From: Bombella favorum
Lineage (GTDB): Bacteria; Pseudomonadota; Alphaproteobacteria; Acetobacterales; Acetobacteraceae
Direction: 5' to 3'
Assembly: GCF_014048475.1 (NCBI RefSeq)
Contig: NZ_NWUS01000001.1
Coordinates: forward strand, 496,001-560,000
Length of the DNA stretch: 64,000 nucleotides
The translations under genes were made by a program, and so were the position numbers. The notes beneath the pieces were generated by a model, which worked only from the letters and a program-made list of their open reading frames with translations, had not been told where the DNA came from and made no database searches. How positions within the stretch are numbered: position 1 is the stretch's first letter; each line of letters starts with the position of its first letter. Shown piece after piece: positions 57,625 through 64,000 of the stretch.

Positions 57625-57676
57625 CCTGCCCGACTGGATGCCCCAGCCTTATATCACCCTATCAGGATGACCCTTC

Positions 57677-58174
57677 ATGACCCGTTTCCATGATTTCCGG
57701 CTACCTGCCCTTGAGGGCGGGGAGATTGACTTTTCCCAGTGGCGGGGACGCCCGGTTCTGATTGTCAATACAGCTTCGGAATGTGGTTTCACCAAGCAGT
57801 ATGAAGGGTTGCAGAAACTATGGCGGGAGATGGGCCATTCCACACCGGATGGGCTCATCATCCTTGGGGTGCCCAGTAATGACTTTGGCAAGCAGGAACC
57901 CGGCAATGCGCAGCAGATCAGCCAGTTCTGCCAGCGGCGTTACGGCGTTAGCTTCCCTCTAGCGGCCCGGTCTGTCGTCCGAGGGACGGAGGCTATTCCG
58001 CTCTTCAAATGGCTAGCCAAAGAAGGCGGCTTTCTCTCTCTTCCCCGCTGGAATTTCTATAAATATCTCATCGACCGTCAGGGCAGACTGCATCGCTGGT
58101 TCACACCGCTGACAGACCCTCAGTCCCCCCGTCTTCTGGAAGAAATCCGGCGGGTGAGCCAGAAACACGCCTGA
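57677..58174 (+). CDS. Glutathione peroxidase family protein
   Basis: A 165-residue thioredoxin-fold peroxidase reducing (lipid) hydroperoxides. The peroxidatic Cys is in NTASECGFTKQYEG (Cys, not selenocysteine), with the active-site Gln/Trp/Asn regions PSNDFGKQEPG and RWNFYKYLID. Most bacterial members use thioredoxin. It lies 52 nt after gpsA and 2 nt before murJ, on one transcript. Confidence 0.93.
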   Translation: MTRFHDFRLPALEGGEIDFSQWRGRPVLIVNTASECGFTKQYEGLQKLWREMGHSTPDGLIILGVPSNDFGKQEPGNAQQISQFCQRRYGVSFPLAARSVVRGTEAIPLFKWLAKEGGFLSLPRWNFYKYLIDRQGRLHRWFTPLTDPQSPRLLEEIRRVSQKHA

Positions 58175-58176
58175 CC

Positions 58177-59733
58177 ATGCTCAGACACCTTCTTACCGTT
58201 GGCGGTTGGACCATGCTCTCCCGCCTGCTAGGGCTCGTGCGTGACCAGCTTCTGGCCATGTTTCTGGGGGCTGGCCCAGTGCAGGATGCGTATCAAATCG
58301 CCTTCCGCCTGCCGAACATGTTCCGCCGCCTCTTTGGGGAAGGCGCACTAAACGCCGCCTTCGTGCCACTCTTTACCGCCCGATACGAGAAGGAAGGCCC
58401 CAACAAAGCACTGCTGCTGGCAGGGCAAGCTTTCTCTCTCCTGCTCCTCTGGCTCAGCCTGCTGACTGTTCTGGCAGAAATCTGCATGCCGTGGGTGATC
58501 GACCTCATCGCACCCGGCTTTCGGACGCAGGGGACGGGACGCTTTACCATTGCCGTGCAGCTTACCCGTATCACCATGCCCTATACGGTGCTGATCTGCG
58601 GGGCGGCACTTGTGGCGGGCCTCCTGAACGCCCGCCAGAAATTTGGCGCAGCCTCAGCAGCCTATATCGCCTTCAATATTGTTGGCATTATCGCCATTCT
58701 GGTTGGTGCCTTCCGAGGGCACGAATATGTAGCGACGGCCAGTGCGTGGGGGATCACTATTTCTGGTGTCTTCCAGCTTGCCGGGCTACTTTGGGCTGCC
58801 AGAAAAGCAGGCCTCATGCTGCCGCTGGTCCGCCCTACCCTCTCAGCAGATATCAAGCTACTGATCCGCCGCATGTTGCCGGGGCTAGTCGGTTCGGGTG
58901 TTACACAAATCAACCTGACCATTGATACTATTATCGCCACTCTGCTGCCGACAGGCTCCATCTCGTGGCTCTATTTTGCAGACCGGGTCAACCAGCTTCC
59001 TCTTGGTGTACTGGGGGCCGCTTTGGGAACAACCCTGCTGCCTCTCTTCACCCGCCACATCACCGCCAATGACCGTCCCGCTTTGCAGGCCAGCCTAAAT
59101 CAGGCCATGAATTATGCCCTGCTGCTGAGCCTGCCTGCCATGATCGGGCTGTTCAGTCTGGCACCGGAGATCATGGCCACATTGTTCGGCTATGGGCATT
59201 TTTCTCTGCTAGATGTTCATAATTCCGCTGCGGCACTCCGCATGTATGCGCTAGGCCTGCCTGCCTTCATCATCATCAAACTGCTGGCCCCGGCCTTCTT
59301 TGCCGAAGGCGATACTTCAACGCCCGTTCGCATCGGCTTCGTGACGATGGGGATCAATCTGGCCCTCAACTTGCTGCTCTACCGCACATTGGCCCATCTG
59401 GCCCCTCCGCTGGCGAGTGCATTGGCCGCTATCATCAACATGATTGCACTGGGCTGCTTACTCTGGCAGCGGGAGTCCTTCCGCCCTACCTTCCAGAGCG
59501 TGACACGGGCTACCCGCATCATGCTAGCGGCCCTTGTTATGGGCATGTGGGCATGGGGTGGTGCCAATCTACTCACCACCAATCTGCCCGAGTGGCATGC
59601 CCTACCCCGGCTTTTCATGCTGCTCTGCCTCATCGGCAGTAGTGCAATACTCTATGGTGGGCTGCTCATCGCTCTACGGGTCCTGAGCCTAGAGGAGCTC
59701 CGCAGCCGCCTGCTCCGGCGTCTGAAACGCTAG
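58177..59733 (+). CDS. murJ: Lipid II flippase MurJ
   Basis: Inner-membrane flippase for the peptidoglycan precursor. The 518-residue MOP-superfamily protein has about 14 helices, with the diagnostic GWTMLSRLLGLVRDQLLA, AFRLPNMFRRLFGEGALNAAFVP-type region (about residues 48-70), ITMPYTVLICGAALVAGLLNA and FADRVNQLPLGVLGAALGTTLLP-type region. Its stop overlaps the convergent free-methionine sulfoxide reductase gene by 4 nt. Confidence 0.97.
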   Translation: MLRHLLTVGGWTMLSRLLGLVRDQLLAMFLGAGPVQDAYQIAFRLPNMFRRLFGEGALNAAFVPLFTARYEKEGPNKALLLAGQAFSLLLLWLSLLTVLAEICMPWVIDLIAPGFRTQGTGRFTIAVQLTRITMPYTVLICGAALVAGLLNARQKFGAASAAYIAFNIVGIIAILVGAFRGHEYVATASAWGITISGVFQLAGLLWAARKAGLMLPLVRPTLSADIKLLIRRMLPGLVGSGVTQINLTIDTIIATLLPTGSISWLYFADRVNQLPLGVLGAALGTTLLPLFTRHITANDRPALQASLNQAMNYALLLSLPAMIGLFSLAPEIMATLFGYGHFSLLDVHNSAAALRMYALGLPAFIIIKLLAPAFFAEGDTSTPVRIGFVTMGINLALNLLLYRTLAHLAPPLASALAAIINMIALGCLLWQRESFRPTFQSVTRATRIMLAALVMGMWAWGGANLLTTNLPEWHALPRLFMLLCLIGSSAILYGGLLIALRVLSLEELRSRLLRRLKR

Positions 59734-60197
59734 AGATGCGCTTCCAGAAGCCGGACAAGAGCCTCCAGTTTTTCCTGATCCTCCGCTGAGAACCGGTTCT
59801 TCACGGGGCTGTCGATATCCAGCACGCCATGAACCTCACCATTCTTCATGATGGGCAGGACGATTTCTGATTCAGAAGCACCATCACAGGCAATATGGCC
59901 GGGGAAGGCGTGAACATCCGCCACACGCTGCACGGCCCGTTCTGCCACGGCGGCCCCGCAGACGCCCTTGCCCACGGCAATTCTCGTACAGGCGACCCGC
60001 CCCTGAAACGGACCAAGCACCAGCTCGCCCCCTTTCATCAGGTAAAAGCCAACCCAATTAACCTGCGCCATCGCCTCGAACAGCAGAGCAGCAATATTGG
60101 CTAAGTTGGCGGTTTCGTCCCGTTCTGCCTCCAGCAGACCTTGAGCCATTGGGAGGACATCATCAAAAATAATGTGATTTTCTGGTGCAGTACTCAT
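59730..60197 (-). CDS. GAF-domain free methionine-(R)-sulfoxide reductase
   Basis: A 155-residue single GAF-domain enzyme reducing free Met-R-sulfoxide. All three family cysteines are present: VACTRIAVG, KGVCGAAVA and HIACDGASESEIVLP, aligned with E. coli YebR/MsrC. The start is MSTAPENH; a four-codon-longer option (60209) exists. Convergent with murJ. Confidence 0.94.
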   Translation of the reverse strand: MSTAPENHIIFDDVLPMAQGLLEAERDETANLANIAALLFEAMAQVNWVGFYLMKGGELVLGPFQGRVACTRIAVGKGVCGAAVAERAVQRVADVHAFPGHIACDGASESEIVLPIMKNGEVHGVLDIDSPVKNRFSAEDQEKLEALVRLLEAHL

Positions 60198-60388
60198 GCG
60201 GAGCACCATGCCGCTACAGGGCAGGTTATGGCAAGAGGCAAGAAAAACGACTCTTCTGGCACATCACCGTGAAAGTCAGCCTTCCCCTCAGCGTGTCATA
60301 ATGAGAAAATGGTCGCATTTCCATTTAAACACCTGTTAACTTAAACGGGACATCCAATCCCGATAAAACGGTGAGGTCTTTTCCCTGC

Positions 60389-63112
60389 ATGGTCGATCAG
60401 AAACCATCCGTCCCTCCCATTCCCCCGCAGACAACGGGGAAGGTCACCCCGACCATGGAACAATGGTTCAGCCTGAAAAATCAGGAACCTGATGCCCTCC
60501 TCTTTTTCCGCATGGGGGATTTTTACGAACTCTTCTTTGGCGACGCTCAGGCAGCGGCCCTTGCACTAGATATCACCCTAACCCACCGTGGCACGCATGA
60601 TGAGGAACCCATCCCCATGTGTGGTGTCCCTGTTGGGACAGCACAAATCTATCTCTCCCGGCTCATCCGCCGTGGCTTCCGTGTAGCCGTAGCCGAGCAG
60701 ACCGAACTTCCCCGCAAAGGCCAAAAAGGCCCACTCCGCCGGGAGATTGTCCGTGTCGTCACCCCCGGTACACTGACAGAAGATGAGCTGCTAGATGCCG
60801 GACGGGCCAATACCCTCCTTGCCATCGTAGCACCGGACAAACGCCATAAAGACCGCCTTGGTGCGGCGTGGATTGATATTTCCACCGGCACGCTGGAGCT
60901 ACTCCGTCTAGGAGCGGACACACTGGCTGAACTGCTGGCCCGTCTTGCCCCTTCGGAAATCCTGTCCGACCCAACACTCATTCCGACCGAACATGCAGGC
61001 ATCATCACCCCCTCCACGGCCCATCCAAATCGTGAGGTTGCAGAACGCACCGTAACGGAGGCCTATCAGGTTGCCCAGATGGATGCTCTGGGAGATTTTA
61101 GTGATGAACAGATCGTCGCCTGTGCCGTGCTGCTGGACTATGTCCGCCGCAGCCAAGCGGGCAAACTGCCCCGGCTAGCTCCGCCCATCGACCACGGGCT
61201 GGACAGCATCATGGGGCTGGACCCCGCTACCCGTAGCAGCCTCGACATTCTCCAGTCCCGTGATGGCGGCAGCAAACACACGCTCTTCTCCAGCGTCAAC
61301 CAGACAGCCACAGCCGCCGGAACTCGCCTTCTAGCCCACTGGGTTAGCACCCCCAGTACGGACCTTGCCCTCATCACCGGGCGACAGGATGGCTGGCACT
61401 GGCTGCACCATCAGCCCAAGCCCACGGGGGTCTTACGGGATATCCTCAAGCACGCTCCCGATTCGGCTCGTGCCCTAGGCCGCATTTCCAGCGGGCGTCC
61501 CCTCCCACGGGACCTTGCCGCCATCCGTGACACGCTCCGTGCTGCCAACAAAATTACCGAAACACTCGGCACGCTAGCCGAAACCGGCATGCCGGAACGC
61601 ATCCGCCATATCGGGGCCAGCCTGTATGGGCGGGCTGATGCTCTGCTGGAACGGCTGGAAGCTGCCCTAAATACGGAGCTACCCGTCAAGATTGAGGATG
61701 GCGGGGTCATCGCTCCCGGTTTTGATGTCGAACTGGACCGCCAGCGTGACCTCCGGGACAATAGCCGCCGCCTAATCGCCCAGTTGCAGGTTCGTCTGGC
61801 GGAAGACTACGGAATTTCCAACCTTCGCATCCGCCATCACAACCAGCTTGGCTATGTCATTGAGGTTCCCGCTGCGGCAGGGCGCAAGCTCCGCCAACAT
61901 GAAGGATTGAGCCTGCGGCAGGGCACGGCCAGCCTCGCCCGTTTCTCCAACGAAGAACTAACCTCGCTCAATCAAGCCATTCTGGAAGCCTCCGAAAAGG
62001 CCGACCAGCTGGAGCGCCACCTCTTTGCCGACCTTGCCCAGCACTGCCTGAATACGCCGGCCCTTGATGATATCGGCCTCGCCCTTGCCGAGCTGGATGC
62101 GTTGATCTCCTGTGCCCGCATCATGGATCGTGGCACATGGTGCCGCCCAACCATGACAAATGGGCAGGATTTTAACCTTCAGGCCTGCCGTCATCCCGTT
62201 GTGGAAGCGGCCCTGCATGAGAGTGCAGCGCATGATACGGCTTTCATCGCCAATGACTGCGCCCTGCCACCAGAAAAACATGCCATCCTGCTGACAGGCC
62301 CTAATATGGCGGGGAAATCGACATTCCTGCGCCAAAATGCTTTGGCCGTCATTCTCGCACAGGCGGGGCTGCCCATCCCGGCGAAAACAGCTACGATTGG
62401 CATTGTGGACCGTCTCTTCTCCCGTGTCGGTGCGGCGGATGATCTGGCCCGTGGCCGCTCCACCTTCATGGTAGAGATGACCGAAACCGCCGCCATTCTC
62501 AATCAGGCAGGACCTCGCTCCCTCGTGGTTGTGGATGAGATCGGACGAGGGACATCCACCCTTGATGGCCTCTCCATTGCTTGGGCCACGCTGGAGGCCC
62601 TTCATTCCCAGCTGCGCTGCCGCACTATTTTTGCCACGCATTTTCATGAGCTCGGTGCTCTACTGAAAACCCTCCCTCGCCTGGCGGCCTGCACCATGGC
62701 CGTTAAGGAATGGAAAGGCCATGTCGTCTTCCAGCATGAGGTCCGCCCTGGGCTTGCCCAAAAAAGCTGGGGCCTACATGTGGCCCAATTGGCAGGCATC
62801 CCGGCTTCTGTCCTCTATCGGGCACGAAATCTTCTCACTCGCCTTGAAAATGAGCGTGGCCAGAGCAACCAACCTGCCAACCTCCCCCTCTTCGAACAGG
62901 CTGCGATAGAGCCCCCCATTCCGCAGAATGATCCGCCTTCTGCTAGCAACTGCTTGCCTGATGGCACATTATCAGCCCTCCAAGCTCTGCATAAGGAACT
63001 TGAAGCACTAGACCCGGATTCCCTTTCCCCTAGAGAGGCCCACTCTGCCCTCTATCAGCTAAAAAGCATGATTGACGGCCTTGCAAAAATGGATGTTACG
63101 GATGAAAAATGA
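60389..63112 (+). CDS. mutS: DNA mismatch repair protein MutS
   Basis: Recognises mismatches. The 907-residue product has the mismatch-binding FFRMGDFYELFF, the connector and core domains, Walker A LLTGPNMAGKSTFLRQ, STFMVEMTETAAIL, Walker B VVDEIGRGTSTLDGLSIAWA and FATHFHELGAL, plus a C-terminal tetramerisation tail. The start was set at MVDQKPS; a GTG six codons upstream (60371) is possible. glnD follows, a frequent alphaproteobacterial order. Confidence 0.97.
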   Translation: MVDQKPSVPPIPPQTTGKVTPTMEQWFSLKNQEPDALLFFRMGDFYELFFGDAQAAALALDITLTHRGTHDEEPIPMCGVPVGTAQIYLSRLIRRGFRVAVAEQTELPRKGQKGPLRREIVRVVTPGTLTEDELLDAGRANTLLAIVAPDKRHKDRLGAAWIDISTGTLELLRLGADTLAELLARLAPSEILSDPTLIPTEHAGIITPSTAHPNREVAERTVTEAYQVAQMDALGDFSDEQIVACAVLLDYVRRSQAGKLPRLAPPIDHGLDSIMGLDPATRSSLDILQSRDGGSKHTLFSSVNQTATAAGTRLLAHWVSTPSTDLALITGRQDGWHWLHHQPKPTGVLRDILKHAPDSARALGRISSGRPLPRDLAAIRDTLRAANKITETLGTLAETGMPERIRHIGASLYGRADALLERLEAALNTELPVKIEDGGVIAPGFDVELDRQRDLRDNSRRLIAQLQVRLAEDYGISNLRIRHHNQLGYVIEVPAAAGRKLRQHEGLSLRQGTASLARFSNEELTSLNQAILEASEKADQLERHLFADLAQHCLNTPALDDIGLALAELDALISCARIMDRGTWCRPTMTNGQDFNLQACRHPVVEAALHESAAHDTAFIANDCALPPEKHAILLTGPNMAGKSTFLRQNALAVILAQAGLPIPAKTATIGIVDRLFSRVGAADDLARGRSTFMVEMTETAAILNQAGPRSLVVVDEIGRGTSTLDGLSIAWATLEALHSQLRCRTIFATHFHELGALLKTLPRLAACTMAVKEWKGHVVFQHEVRPGLAQKSWGLHVAQLAGIPASVLYRARNLLTRLENERGQSNQPANLPLFEQAAIEPPIPQNDPPSASNCLPDGTLSALQALHKELEALDPDSLSPREAHSALYQLKSMIDGLAKMDVTDEK

Positions 63113-63167
63113 CTCTCCGGATATCCTGACGAACCCGCCAGAACCAGCTGCCAATAAGAGAGCCGTC

Positions 63168-64000
63168 ATGTCTGCTCACCCCACCTCCACTGCTCCATCT
63201 CGTCCTGATCTGTCGGGTCGGCACCCTGCTGTTCCCCGTCAAGACGCTCTGGAACAGTTACGGACGGAACTTGGCATACAGCGGGAAACCATCCGCCAGC
63301 AATTTGAGCAGCGTGAAACAAACGGTGTAGAGACCGCCCGCAATCTCGCCCTGCTGATGGACCGTATCATTGAGAAACTGGCCCGCTATGCGGGGCTGCC
63401 TCATCCCCTGCAGGAGAATGACACGGATGAGGTGTTCTGCCTCTGTGCCACAGGAGGTTACGGGGCAGGGCTGCTGGCCCCTTTCAGCGATGTGGACCTG
63501 CTTTTTCTAACAGCGGAAGCACCATCTAAAGACCTCATCGAGGCCATTGAATATATCCTTTATACACTCTGGGACCTCGGGCTGCGGGTCGGCCATGCTA
63601 CACGCACTATTGAGAGTGCGCTGGAAATGGCCAGAACGGACCAGACGTCCTGCACGACCCTACTGGATATCCGGCCCCTCTATGGGCAAAAAACACTTGT
63701 TCTTACCTTGCAGGAAAAGCTGGAAACCCACCTGAAAGGCCCTGCGCTGGAACAGTTCGTCCTCCAAGCCATCGCCCAGCGAGAAGACCGGCATCGGAGA
63801 TTTGGCGACACACCCTATCTCGTGGAGCCACACATCAAGGAAGGTAAGGGAGGGTTGCGGGACCTTCAGGTCCTCAACTGGATTGGCTATGCCGTTCTGG
63901 GGAACGGACTTTCCGTAAAATCCAACCTCCAACGTGCCCAAGGGCTGGCACCTGCCTGTACCCTGCTCGGCCTTCTGACAAAGCGGGAAATATCGCGCAC
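63168..64000 (+). CDS. glnD: [Protein-PII] uridylyltransferase GlnD, N-terminal part
   Basis: The nitrogen sensor that uridylylates and de-uridylylates PII; the gene runs off the window after about 278 codons of an expected 900 or more. The nucleotidyltransferase motif GGYGAGLLAPFSDVDLLFL keeps both catalytic Asp residues but has Ala where most family members have Arg (GGYGRGEL). The HIKEGKGGLRDLQVLNW block is diagnostic. The ATG at 63168 has AAGAGAG 5 nt upstream; an in-frame ATG at 63102 overlaps mutS by 11 nt and could be the start. Confidence 0.93.
   Translation, partial: MSAHPTSTAPSRPDLSGRHPAVPRQDALEQLRTELGIQRETIRQQFEQRETNGVETARNLALLMDRIIEKLARYAGLPHPLQENDTDEVFCLCATGGYGAGLLAPFSDVDLLFLTAEAPSKDLIEAIEYILYTLWDLGLRVGHATRTIESALEMARTDQTSCTTLLDIRPLYGQKTLVLTLQEKLETHLKGPALEQFVLQAIAQREDRHRRFGDTPYLVEPHIKEGKGGLRDLQVLNWIGYAVLGNGLSVKSNLQRAQGLAPACTLLGLLTKREISR

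Overview
The window is ordinary, gene-dense chromosome (about 50 protein genes, two tRNA genes, no rRNA) from an alphaproteobacterium, most likely of the family Acetobacteraceae. Supporting signs are a complete cyoABCD quinol oxidase operon, a class I lysyl-tRNA synthetase, a short HdaA-type DnaA regulator next to purMN, and alphaproteobacterial gene neighbourhoods: lysA followed by a DUF4175/TIGR02302 protein, secB/tim44/mltA/smr, hemC-hemD divergent from tsaD-gpsA, and mutS-glnD. Base composition looks mid-50s percent GC by eye. A small-genome, perhaps insect-associated acetic acid bacterium would fit, but the genus cannot be fixed from this sequence. I see no prophage, insertion sequence, CRISPR array, integrase or restriction island.

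Layout. 1-5.1 kb: pyruvate kinase, a His-rich SH3 cell-envelope protein, GMP synthase and a small lipoprotein. 5.2-9.6 kb: two identical tRNA-Arg(ACG) genes, lysA and a large DUF4175 membrane protein. 9.7-16.6 kb: ppk-ppx (polyphosphate), hdaA, purM-purN and ndk. 16.7-26.9 kb: a YheS-type ABC-F ATPase, an AI-2E-type permease, a tight MarR/DegT/small membrane protein operon, an M17 aminopeptidase, a SUV3-like helicase, an S4 RNA-binding protein and 7Fe ferredoxin. 27-31 kb: cyoDCBA on the minus strand. 31.4-36.7 kb: a BI-1 family protein, a degenerate 2H-phosphoesterase-like protein, and a lysK-mprF pair. 36.7-45.1 kb: a DinG-type helicase, groL-groS, an atypical SDR, mtnP and hemF. 45.2-49.4 kb: an iron-type ABC importer with galE behind a Fur-box-like site. 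49.4-53.7 kb: smr, a solitary DNA methyltransferase, mltA, tim44 and secB. 53.7-64 kb: hemD-hemC, tsaD-gpsA-glutathione peroxidase-murJ, a free methionine sulfoxide reductase, mutS and the start of glnD.

Most genes are housekeeping: purine synthesis (guaA, purMN, ndk), heme (hemC, hemD, hemF) supplying the bo3-type oxidase, iron uptake, protein folding and export (groESL, secB), repair (mutS, DinG-like helicase) and polyphosphate turnover. I found no clear new multi-gene system. The most interesting leads are local: a 2'-5' RNA ligase-like protein that has lost both catalytic histidines; MprF coupled to lysyl-tRNA synthetase but with only about half of its synthase domain; an orphan beta-class DNA methyltransferase inside a conserved envelope cluster; a C10 tract next to the BI-1 gene; a perfect 17-bp palindrome upstream of cyoA; and a 13-bp-arm inverted repeat upstream of the MarR gene. 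Many start codons were moved downstream from the longest reading frame on ribosome-binding-site or family-alignment grounds; each case is noted.
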